A stretch of 44,402 bases of DNA from Candidatus Cryptobacteroides aphodequi (lineage in GTDB: Bacteria; Bacteroidota; Bacteroidia; Bacteroidales; UBA932), in the NCBI GenBank assembly GCA_018065265.1, contig JAGHTP010000006.1, forward strand, positions 1 through 44,402. The letters run 5' to 3'. The notes below the pieces were generated by a model, which saw only the letters and a program-made list of their open reading frames with translations, was not told where the DNA came from and did not search any database. Both the position numbers and the translations under genes were made by a program. Below are positions 28,552 through 36,950 of the stretch, piece after piece; positions within the stretch are counted from its first letter, which is position 1; each line of letters opens with the position of its first letter.

Positions 28552-30374
28552 GCCGGAGTACCAAGATCTTCATCGGCCTCGGCCTGGCCGCAGCCGTTCT
28601 GCTTGGCAAGCTGTTCTACATCCAGATTGTCGACGACCGCTACAAGGTCGATGCGCTGAACAACTCGATCGTCTACGAGACCATCTACCCTTCGCGCGGC
28701 ATCATCTACGACCGAAACGGACAGGCTCTGGTGGACAATGTCATCACCTACGACATCCTTGTCACCCCGCGCGAGGTGCACGCTTTCGACACGCTTGCCC
28801 TGGCCAGGACTCTCGGCATCGAGGAGGACTATGTTCACGAAAAGATGGCCTGGTACCGCAAGTACCGCACACGCATAGGCTACCAGTCGCAGGTGTTCCT
28901 GAAACAGGTCGACGCTGAGACTTATCTGCGCTTCGCCGAAATCCAGTACCGTTTCCCGGGGTTCCGTGCCCAGATGCGCAATTCGCGCAACTATCCCTTC
29001 AATGCCGGAGGCAATCTGCTCGGTTACGTGAGCGAAGTTGACGCTCCTTTCCTCAAAAAGCATCCCGAGTACCGCACCGGCGATTTCGTGGGCCGTACAG
29101 GTTTCGAAGCTGCGCGCGAAGAAGAGCTGCGCGGCGAGAAGGGCTATCACATCTACCTTCGCGACTCGCGCAACCGCGTGCTGAAAAGCTTCCGCGACGG
29201 GGCTGAGGACAAGATGGCCGTGCCGGGAAAGGATATCACGACGACCATCGACGCGCATCTCCAGCAATACGGCCAGGGGCTGATGCGCCGCAAGAAAGGC
29301 AGCCTCATAGCCATAGAGCCTTCGACAGGCGAGATTCTTTCGCTCATCTCCAGCCCGGGCATCGACGTGGATGTGCTCGCCGACATCGGGCATTACTGGG
29401 ACTCGCTGGCCGCCGACCCCGGGAAGCCGATGTTCAACAGGGCTGTTCAGGCCTCATATCCTCCCGGTTCGGTATTCAAGCTCGTCAACGGGCTGATCGG
29501 GCTGCAGGAAGGCGTGCTGAAGGAGAACTACAAATATCCCTGCGACCACGGCTACTGGTATACTCCCACCAAGAAACTCGGCTGCCACGACCACAAATCG
29601 CCCATCAACCTCATCGAGGCGGTGAAGATGTCGTGCAACGCATACTTCTGCTTCGTGCTGAAGAACATAATCGAGAACAACAAGTACTCCGGCGTTGAGG
29701 AGGCCTTCTCCGTCTGGGAGGACTATGTGCGGAGCTTCGGCTTCGGTGCTCCGCTGGACAGCGAGGTACCGCACGAACTCGGAGGCACCATTCCTGCAGC
29801 AGAGCGCTACAACCGCATCTACGGCAAAGGGCACTGGCGCGCCTCGAGCGTGATTTCGCTCTCAATAGGCCAGGGCGAGATAGGTGTCACGCCGCTCCAG
29901 ATCGCGAACCTCGGCGCCATTCTCGCAAACCGCGGCTGGTACATCCCTCCGCACATCATCAAAGATGACACTCCGCGCGAGGCCAGACATACTCTGATCG
30001 ACCCGAAGAACTTCGACCCCATTGTCGAGGGAATGTGGCAGGCTGTCAACAGTGCGCCAGGCACAGGCGGTACGGCTACGCTGGCCGCGATTCCGGGGCT
30101 GGACGTGTGCGGCAAGACCGGCACCGCCGAGAACCCGCACGGCGCCGACCACTCGGTTTTCATCTGCTTCGCCCCGCGCGAGAACCCGCAGATAGCTGTC
30201 GCCTGCTATGTCGAGAATGCCGGATTCGGAGCGAGCTGGGCCTGCCCTATCGCTTCGCTGATGGTCGAGAAGTACCTCTGCGGCGAGATACGCCCTTCGC
30301 GCAAATGGCTTGAGCGCTATGTGACCGACGCGGACCTGATGAACGTTCCTTACGAAAAGAAGAAGCGGCAATGA
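28542..30374 (+). CDS. mrdA: Penicillin-binding protein 2
   Basis: IYPSRGIIYDRNGQALVDN, YPPGSVFKLVNGLIGLQEG, CGKTGTAENPHGADHSVFICFAP. Confidence 0.93.
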   Translation: MEIGRSTKIFIGLGLAAAVLLGKLFYIQIVDDRYKVDALNNSIVYETIYPSRGIIYDRNGQALVDNVITYDILVTPREVHAFDTLALARTLGIEEDYVHEKMAWYRKYRTRIGYQSQVFLKQVDAETYLRFAEIQYRFPGFRAQMRNSRNYPFNAGGNLLGYVSEVDAPFLKKHPEYRTGDFVGRTGFEAAREEELRGEKGYHIYLRDSRNRVLKSFRDGAEDKMAVPGKDITTTIDAHLQQYGQGLMRRKKGSLIAIEPSTGEILSLISSPGIDVDVLADIGHYWDSLAADPGKPMFNRAVQASYPPGSVFKLVNGLIGLQEGVLKENYKYPCDHGYWYTPTKKLGCHDHKSPINLIEAVKMSCNAYFCFVLKNIIENNKYSGVEEAFSVWEDYVRSFGFGAPLDSEVPHELGGTIPAAERYNRIYGKGHWRASSVISLSIGQGEIGVTPLQIANLGAILANRGWYIPPHIIKDDTPREARHTLIDPKNFDPIVEGMWQAVNSAPGTGGTATLAAIPGLDVCGKTGTAENPHGADHSVFICFAPRENPQIAVACYVENAGFGASWACPIASLMVEKYLCGEIRPSRKWLERYVTDADLMNVPYEKKKRQ

Positions 30375-31672
30375 CAGGCAGATTTGACCAGAGGGCATTG
30401 GGACGGAGGATCGACTGGAAACTGATCTTCTGCTGGATTGCGCTTGTCGCGGTGGGCATCCTGTCCATCTATTCGACCATACACAACTCCGGAGTCGGCA
30501 TCCTCGACCCGGACGGACGCAGCGGTAAGCAGTTCATCTGGTTCTGTGCGGCGCTCGTTGTGGGATATGTGGTGATATTCGTTCTGAAGCCGCACATCTG
30601 GGAGGTTCTTTCGCTGCCGGGCTATCTGGCCGTGCTGGTGCTGCTTGTCGCGGTGATTGTGTTCGGAGTCACGGTGAACGGTTCGCGTTCGTGGTTCGAA
30701 CTCGGGCCGCTGCGCTTCCAGCCTGCGGAGATTTCGAAACTCACGACGGCGCTTCTCGTGGCGCACCTTCTGCGCGGTTCCGGAATGAAGATGTCGCGCC
30801 GGCACGACATTCTGCTGCTTCTCGGTGTCATCGGCCTGCCTATGGCCATCATCCTCTGCGAGGGTGAAACGGGAAGCGTGCTGGTTTATCTCGGTCTGTT
30901 GTTCGTGCTTTACCGCGAGGGCCTGTCAGGATGGTGGATCGTTCTTATCGCGGCCTGCATCGTGCTGTTCATAATTACCATAAAATACCCGCTCTGGGTG
31001 TCGTTCCTTGTGCTGGCCGTGATGCTCGGTGCCTACGCCCTGCTTGTGCTGCGCTCTTCGCGTGGAAGCAGCAACCGGACGGCCACGCGACGCGACCTGC
31101 GCATTATGGTTGCCCTGCTGGCGGTGGCTGGAACGATATTCATCTTCTCGACGAACTTCGTGTTCAGCAGGGTTCTCAAGCCTTATCAGAAAGAAAGGAT
31201 AGAGGTGCTGCTCGGGATGACCCAGGACATACGCGGTGCCGGATACAATGTGCACCAGTCGATGATTGCCATCGGTTCCGGAGGCTTCGCGGGCAAGGGA
31301 TACCTCAAGGGAACGCAGACTACCTATGGCTTCGTGCCGGAACAGAGCACCGACTTCATCTTCTGCACAATCGGCGAAGAAGGCGGGTTCCTCGGATGCC
31401 TGGCGGTGATTCTGCTCTACGTCTTCCTGATCGCGAGGGTCATACGCGACGCCGAGCAGTGCCGCGAACCGTTCACCCGGGTATACGGCTACTGCTTCGC
31501 CTCCTGCGTCTTTATGCATCTGATAATCAATGTGGGAATGACCATAGGGCTGATGCCCGTCATAGGCATCCCACTGCCCTTCGTATCGTACGGTGGCTCA
31601 TCGCTGATGTCGTTCAGCCTGATGCTTTTCATTTTTTTAGCCCTCTACGCGCAAGAGAAAAAGTATTTTTAA
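30371..31672 (+). CDS. rodA: Rod shape-determining protein RodA (SEDS)
   Basis: NGSRSWFELGPLRFQPAEISKL, GGFAGKGYLKGTQTTYGFVPEQSTDFIFCTIGEEGGFLG, GIPLPFVSYGGSSL. Confidence 0.95.
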   Translation: MTGRFDQRALGRRIDWKLIFCWIALVAVGILSIYSTIHNSGVGILDPDGRSGKQFIWFCAALVVGYVVIFVLKPHIWEVLSLPGYLAVLVLLVAVIVFGVTVNGSRSWFELGPLRFQPAEISKLTTALLVAHLLRGSGMKMSRRHDILLLLGVIGLPMAIILCEGETGSVLVYLGLLFVLYREGLSGWWIVLIAACIVLFIITIKYPLWVSFLVLAVMLGAYALLVLRSSRGSSNRTATRRDLRIMVALLAVAGTIFIFSTNFVFSRVLKPYQKERIEVLLGMTQDIRGAGYNVHQSMIAIGSGGFAGKGYLKGTQTTYGFVPEQSTDFIFCTIGEEGGFLGCLAVILLYVFLIARVIRDAEQCREPFTRVYGYCFASCVFMHLIINVGMTIGLMPVIGIPLPFVSYGGSSLMSFSLMLFIFLALYAQEKKYF

Positions 31673-31673
31673 C

Positions 31674-31681
31674 TATCTTTG
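31674..31681 (+). promoter_or_regulatory. -7 box TATCTTTG for tRNA-Leu
   Basis: Immediately after the rodA stop, 8 nt before the tRNA 5' end. Confidence 0.6.
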
Positions 31682-31689
31682 CTCCGCAA

Positions 31690-31774
31690 GCCTTGGTGGT
31701 GGAATGGTAGACACGAGGGACTTAAAATCCCTTGGGCAGAAATGCCTGTATGGGTTCGAGTCCCATCCGAGGCA
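31690..31774 (+). tRNA. tRNA-Leu(TAA)
   Basis: gccttggtggtggaatggtagacacgagggacttaaaatcccttgggcagaaatgcctgtatgggttcgagtcccatccgaggca; class II variable arm, anticodon TAA. Confidence 0.95.
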
Positions 31775-31777
31775 CAG

Positions 31778-31813
31778 GGCAGCCGGCGTTTTGTCGGCTG
31801 CCTTTTATTTTTC
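31778..31813 (+). terminator. Terminator after tRNA-Leu
   Basis: ggcagccg / cggctgcc stem followed by ttttattttt. Confidence 0.85.
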
Positions 31814-32145
31814 GGGTATTTAAGGCTCACGCGCAAAATCCTGTGTCTCTCACCTGAGGCAGTGCGCTTCATTGAGTTCCACAATTGACCGCATTCTTCC
31901 GGGTCGTGCACTTCGCATTTGCATTTCGTTTCCAGTTTTCTTCCATGCTGCGCCAAAGCGAAATCACCTCCTCCCGAAATGTGCCATACAACGCAGTCTG
32001 TGAGCGAGGTGTCGGTTCGGAGCCTACACCTCCATCGGCAATGTGCCCTGCAGAGCCTCGCGAAGGGGGTTGGCTTTCAAGGTGATTTCAAGATGGACGA
32101 ACTCGGACAATGAAGCGACGCGAGGAAAGCCGTACCCGGGAGTTT

Positions 32146-32193
32146 CCCGCAGCGGCGCTTCATAGCGGACGCGTTTGCTTATGCGCGGCCGCG
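32146..32193. repeat. 48-bp direct repeat, copy 2
   Basis: Identical to 122-169. Confidence 0.95.
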
Positions 32194-32244
32194 CATCAGG
32201 GATCTTCTAGTGGACGGTGTGAAAAAGGGCCTGTTCTCACACAA

Positions 32245-32348
32245 AGTTTTACGACTTTGAGGCCATTTTCCGTAAAACTCGGGGTTGTGGGAGCGGAGTT
32301 TTACGACTTTCGGCCTGTTTTCCGTAAAACTCGGGGTTGTGGGAGTTG
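32245..32348. repeat. Two tandem 52-bp units, each with an AGTTTTACG/CGTAAAACT dyad
   Basis: 32245-32296 and 32297-32348; differences confined to the hairpin loop and last 3-4 nt. Confidence 0.95.
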
Positions 32349-32358
32349 AAGTGGCACC

Positions 32359-32490
32359 ATCGCCGCGCGGCAAGTAAGCGCGGCGATTACAGGCGCGACT
32401 GCGGGTGGCTCTGGGAAACGGCCATCCTCGCCGCGCCTGTTGCCCCGCTAGCCGGGACCTTCCTAGAAAAAGACCTGGATCAAGGAAGGT
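32359..32490. repeat. Three successive inverted repeats
   Basis: ATCGCCGCG/CGCGGCGAT (32359-32387), ACAGGCGCG/CGCGCCTGT (32389-32440), ACCTTCCT/AGGAAGGT (32457-32490). Confidence 0.8.
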
Positions 32491-32497
32491 AGTATAG

Positions 32498-32704
32498 CGA
32501 GGTGCGAACAAATCATACATCTCTCGCATTGAAAAGGGGCAGATTGAACCCGGAGCAAGCACATTTCTGAGAATAATTGACGCGCTTGGATTACGGTTCG
32601 AGATAGTCAAGCCTATGACCTATGCCTTATATCAAAGTCACGTTTCCGGTTATCTGTCCGACGCGGAACCTCCCAAGTACGGCCGTGGACGGGACAAGGA
32701 CTAG
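32498..32704 (+). pseudogene. 3' fragment of an XRE-type HTH regulator gene, 5' half missing
   Basis: ATG-less frame RGANKSYISRIEKGQIEPGASTFLRIIDALGLRFEIVKPMTYALYQSHVSGYLSDAEPPKYGRGRDKD*; in-frame TAG at 32495-32497. Confidence 0.8.
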
Positions 32705-33264
32705 TCCACTTCTCCTTCGCAGACGGCGGGACCGGAGATGGGAGCGTGGCCGGGGGAGGAGAGGCTGACGACCTTGCATTCGCCAAGGTGGGAGAGGATG
32801 CTGGCGGAATATATTTCGCCGGCAATTTCAAGGGTGTACTCTGTGGAGTGGAAGGGTTTGACGCCCACCAGGTCGGCGAAGGCAACGGCACAAATGGCCG
32901 CACCGGCAATGGAGCTCGCAGATAAAGTGCCATCGGTTGCACGGGCGTTCGCGACAAAACGAGGGTTCGCAGGAAGAGTACCGGCGGGCGAATCCGCCTC
33001 TGTAACGGAGACCGAGGCTTCAGCCTGACTCGAGACCTGGGAGCCAAGCCCGGAGGCCGGAGTGCCACGGCCCGAAGCATCTATGAAGCCGAGGCGGAAA
33101 TCGGCCACATCCGACTTGTCGAGCACACCTATGCCGTCAACCCCGTGAACGAGGCAGAGCTCGTGCACGCTGCGCGCCTTGCGGAAGCGCGGCACTTCAA
33201 CATCGCGTCCGTCCACAAGAAGGAAGGACCTGCCTTCCTCGGAATATCTGTACATCCGTATCAT
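32701..33264 (-). CDS. Half-length DapF (diaminopimelate epimerase)-like protein
   Basis: MYRYSEEGRSFLLVDGRD...HGVDGIGVLDKSDVADFRLGFIDASG resembles the DapF N-terminal half; the CGNGARC-equivalent is not conserved and the C-terminal domain is absent. Confidence 0.4.
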   Translation of the reverse strand: MIRMYRYSEEGRSFLLVDGRDVEVPRFRKARSVHELCLVHGVDGIGVLDKSDVADFRLGFIDASGRGTPASGLGSQVSSQAEASVSVTEADSPAGTLPANPRFVANARATDGTLSASSIAGAAICAVAFADLVGVKPFHSTEYTLEIAGEIYSASILSHLGECKVVSLSSPGHAPISGPAVCEGEVD

Positions 33265-33632
33265 ACCGCTTGCAAAAATAGCAAATCCCGAAGACGTTTT
33301 TTCTTTATTGTGCGCATTAGCAAGGATTTCTTACACGGAAATGCATTTTTACATATACAACAGGTTCCCCAGATAGTCGCAACCGACGGCACCAGGACAG
33401 AGAGTCTGCCCCTTCCTATCGGGGGAATTATTTCCGATTTGGACGGAGATGCCCTGTCCGCGGCAAATCTGCAGATCGAAGAAATCGTCCGAAGCAGCGG
33501 CTGCGCATTCGCCTCGCCCTTCATCACGCTCGGTTTTATGGCTCTGCCCGTAATCCCCGAATTGAAACTTACCGACAAAGGTCTTTTTGACGGCAACAGT
33601 TTCAGTTTTATCGACTGAGCGGGATTTTTTCT

Positions 33633-33640
33633 ATCTTTGC
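33633..33640 (+). promoter_or_regulatory. -7 box TATCTTTG upstream of the fimbrillin-like operon
   Basis: 18 nt before ATG 33659. Confidence 0.5.
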
Positions 33641-33658
33641 GCGGACTTTAAAAAGATT

Positions 33659-34561
33659 ATGAACCATAGCAGAATAGCATTGCTTCTTGGCGCAGCCGTC
33701 CTGATGGCGGCCTGCAATAATGCGGCTCCGCTCTACAGGATAAAGATATCCGCTGCAGCGGAGAATCCCACCGGCACGCCCGCAAAACCGGCAGCCGTCA
33801 AAAACGCCACCAAAACGGTGCTCGAAGAAGACCTCTCGGTCTCTTTCACGAGCAGCGACCGCATAGCCGTTTTCAGCGAGAACGGCCTTGCCAACCCCTT
33901 CACCGTTTCAACGCTTTACGAAGACGGCAGTGCCGACTTCAGCGGGACTGTCGATTACGAGGACGACAGCTACATCGCAATGTACCCCTACCAGACAGGA
34001 AGCTCCGCCCTTGTATCAACGGGAGAGGTTCTTGTAAAGATCCCTGCGGTCCAAACGGCCGTTGCCGGCAGTTTCGACCCGGAGGCAGGCATAAGCATCG
34101 GGCGCACTGTGAACACCAATGGCAATATCCATTCGCTTGAGTTGAAGAACGTCTGCGCCCTGCTGAAATTCTCGGTACCCGTCGGTGAGAGCTATTCCGT
34201 GGCGGAGCTGATTACCGGGGATGACGTCTATTTGAGCGGTGATCTGGTTTTCCTGGCAAACGAAGATCCCGTCAACACCTATGTCGTTGACTTCGAGAGC
34301 TCGGACGTGCAGCTTTGCGGAACGATCGAAGGCGGCAACTGGTACTACATAGCCATCAACCCCGTTACTTTTGAACACGGCTTCGCCCTGCATCTGTACG
34401 AAAAGGAATCCGATGTAGAGAGCGGCCGCTACGCAACCGTAAAATCGACAAATGCTTCAGTCTCGCTGAAACGCAGCGAGATACTGAATCTCGGTATAAT
34501 AGGAACTGATGCCGGTGCAGGCTTCGAGCCCGTTGCCGGCGAAACAATATTCGAATGGTAA
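33659..34561 (+). CDS. Fimbrillin-like lipoprotein
   Basis: Lipobox VLMAACNN; SSDRIAVFSENG...YIAMYPYQTG...AVAGSFDP pattern typical of fimbrillin-family proteins. Confidence 0.72.
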   Translation: MNHSRIALLLGAAVLMAACNNAAPLYRIKISAAAENPTGTPAKPAAVKNATKTVLEEDLSVSFTSSDRIAVFSENGLANPFTVSTLYEDGSADFSGTVDYEDDSYIAMYPYQTGSSALVSTGEVLVKIPAVQTAVAGSFDPEAGISIGRTVNTNGNIHSLELKNVCALLKFSVPVGESYSVAELITGDDVYLSGDLVFLANEDPVNTYVVDFESSDVQLCGTIEGGNWYYIAINPVTFEHGFALHLYEKESDVESGRYATVKSTNASVSLKRSEILNLGIIGTDAGAGFEPVAGETIFEW

Positions 34562-34566
34562 GGGCT

Positions 34567-36915
34567 ATGAAGACAAGATTGCACATTTTCGCATTGATTC
34601 CGGCCCTTCTGCTGGCCGGATGCGCAGAGGAGCCCTTCACCGCGCCTGCACCCGAAGAACTCGCAGCGGCCGAAAACGAAATCACCTTCCTTGTTCAGCG
34701 CGAGCCCGACTGCGTTTCACGCGCAGTGCTCGGCAGTGATCTCGGAATCAGTTTCCAGGCCGGAGACAAGATTTCCATCTTCGATGGAGATGGCATAAAT
34801 ACCGAATTCACCCAATACGGCAGCATAGCCGAAGACGGCTCGACAAGTTTCCGCGGACGCGTGAAATTCACGACCTCTTCGTATCTGGCCCTCTACCCGT
34901 ACACCCCCGGGGTGGAGACGGATGGAACGATGGTCGGCATTCCGGACACCGACCGGACGAAACGCATATACATCCCTTCGGAGCAGAAGGCCGTGGCGGG
35001 CAGTTTCGACCCCAAGGCATTCATCAGCGTAGCGAAGTCGGTTAAAACAGGACAGAACACCCACAAACTCACGTTCCACACAGCCTGTGCGCTCGTGAAA
35101 TTCACAATCCCCGAAGAGGCGGGAGACTTTGTTTTCGAAAAGGCCGTACTGAAAACCGTCACTTCCGGACTGCTCGCCGGAGGAATCGGAGTCGACAAGG
35201 ACGGTATCCGTACGTGGCTGGGAACCGGCTCCGGTTCGATCACACTTACAGGCGCAATCAAGGCCGGGCAGAGTTACTACATCTGTACCGATCCCCGCAC
35301 CGTCGAGGGCCTGAGCCTGTCGCTGTACCACTATTCAAGCGACGAGACTCCTTTCGTCGTCAAGGAAACCGAGGCAACGCGCGAAGTGACTCTTGTCAGG
35401 AATAAAGTGCTCGACCTCGGCGAAATCGAGCTCGGCACTCTGCCCGAAAAGACTGCCGGCTGGTATGGCAGCGGCACAGCGGCAGACCCCTATCAGATAA
35501 GCACGCTTGACGATCTGAAACTCTTCCTGAACCGCCTGAGCGATGACTCCAATTACAGAAGCCTCTGCTTCAGACTTTCTGATGATATCGACTGCCAGGG
35601 CGACTCCCTGCAGGTTCACAACTCCCAGCCCGAATTCTGCGGAACACTCGATGGCAACGGACACTGCATCAGCAATTATCTGCTCACAAAACACGTGGAA
35701 ATCTACCAGGGCATCAAATACTTCTATTCCCTGATATATCGCGCCTACGGAGCCACCTTCAAGAACCTTGTGCTCCGTCCGGCAGATGATATGTATTTCA
35801 AGTGGGGGGACAGACTCAGAGTCAGTTTCCTGGTAGGCACTGCCGACGAGCACAGTTCCGGCCGCGCCACAACCTTCGACAACTGCCGTATCGAAGGGGA
35901 TATCCGCATCGGGTTCGCGCCGAACACCGGGTCGGAACTGAACTTCGGAGGACTTGTAGCAATGAACGAAGCGGACAATCTGGTTTTGAAAAACAGTGTC
36001 AACAAAGCCAACATTGTGTTTAATGAATTCCGCTGCGACGATGAGGAGCAGTGGGACAACATCTATGACGACTGGACAGTTTACTTCCACGCTAATGCCA
36101 CCTGCCATATCGGAGGATTCATCGGATGGATGTACTGCGGCGGAAAGGCATCGACAACCACAATCGACCGCTGCCGGAACAACGGAAACATCACATTCTC
36201 GGTCGACAATGCCGAAGGCAGTGTCATCTGCCTCGGCGGATTCATAGGCCAGGGCGATTATGCCTTCATCTTCCCCAGCACACTTTTCGTAACCAATTGC
36301 GTGAATGCCGGAAACTTAACCATCTGGCAGGGCAATGCCGGCAGTTCGGCCTATGCAGCAGGGTTCGTTGCGGTCGACAAGATCAATGGCCACGAGACCG
36401 TCGAAGGCGGCGGAAGCCACTATGCGGGCTACACTACCGTTCCCGAACCGCACTTCTACAACAACCTCAACAAGGGTGACATCACAGTGCGTGGCAACGA
36501 TGCACACGCTGCGGGATTCGTGTTCCTCGACAGGGCCGGCTGCAAATTCGCCATCTGTGTGAACACCGGCAAGATAAGCGCCGTCAACTCGAACGGCAAG
36601 GCGCCTTACAAGGCCGCAATTTCAAGCGGATATGGCGAATGCCGCTGGTGCTGGTGGCTTGAAGCAGACCGCGACCATCCGGAACTGTCCTGCACCCTCA
36701 ACGGTTCGGCGACAAACTGCTACTGCTACCCGACTCTTGGCCAGGATACTCCCAACAACAGAAGACGCGGTGTAAATTCAAGCGGCGGACAGGACATTGT
36801 TCTTGACCAGACCAATTCGCACTGGACACACCAGCAGTGGCTTGACAACACAGTTCCCTGGACCGGCACCAGCAAGGCTGACGGTTCAATGAAGAGTCTG
36901 GATCTGGATTTCTAA
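34567..36915 (+). CDS. Fimbrillin-like lipoprotein with C-terminal repeat domain
   Basis: Lipobox ALLLAGCAE; N-terminal fimbrillin-like region paralogous to the upstream gene; C-terminal GTAADPYQISTLDDLKLF...FCGTLDGNGHCI and repeated NNGNITF/NAGNLT/NKGDITV modules. Confidence 0.72.
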   Translation: MKTRLHIFALIPALLLAGCAEEPFTAPAPEELAAAENEITFLVQREPDCVSRAVLGSDLGISFQAGDKISIFDGDGINTEFTQYGSIAEDGSTSFRGRVKFTTSSYLALYPYTPGVETDGTMVGIPDTDRTKRIYIPSEQKAVAGSFDPKAFISVAKSVKTGQNTHKLTFHTACALVKFTIPEEAGDFVFEKAVLKTVTSGLLAGGIGVDKDGIRTWLGTGSGSITLTGAIKAGQSYYICTDPRTVEGLSLSLYHYSSDETPFVVKETEATREVTLVRNKVLDLGEIELGTLPEKTAGWYGSGTAADPYQISTLDDLKLFLNRLSDDSNYRSLCFRLSDDIDCQGDSLQVHNSQPEFCGTLDGNGHCISNYLLTKHVEIYQGIKYFYSLIYRAYGATFKNLVLRPADDMYFKWGDRLRVSFLVGTADEHSSGRATTFDNCRIEGDIRIGFAPNTGSELNFGGLVAMNEADNLVLKNSVNKANIVFNEFRCDDEEQWDNIYDDWTVYFHANATCHIGGFIGWMYCGGKASTTTIDRCRNNGNITFSVDNAEGSVICLGGFIGQGDYAFIFPSTLFVTNCVNAGNLTIWQGNAGSSAYAAGFVAVDKINGHETVEGGGSHYAGYTTVPEPHFYNNLNKGDITVRGNDAHAAGFVFLDRAGCKFAICVNTGKISAVNSNGKAPYKAAISSGYGECRWCWWLEADRDHPELSCTLNGSATNCYCYPTLGQDTPNNRRRGVNSSGGQDIVLDQTNSHWTHQQWLDNTVPWTGTSKADGSMKSLDLDF

Positions 36916-36921
36916 ACTGAC

Positions 36922-36942
36922 GCCTCGTCCTAAAGGCGGGGC
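36922..36942. terminator. Possible bidirectional terminator between convergent genes
   Basis: gcctcg-tcctaaagg-cggggc stem with one G-T pair. Confidence 0.35.
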
Positions 36943-36950
36943 TTCATCTT

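Noticed and set aside
26192-31672. mreBCD-mrdA-rodA cluster as something novel
   Set aside because: Standard elongasome operon order with normal overlaps.
31679-31888. Small ORF over tRNA-Leu
   Set aside because: Translation of tRNA sequence and terminator.
33145-33618. ORFs on both strands between the DapF-like gene and the fimbrillin gene
   Set aside because: No domains, no promoter/start support; overlap with each other.
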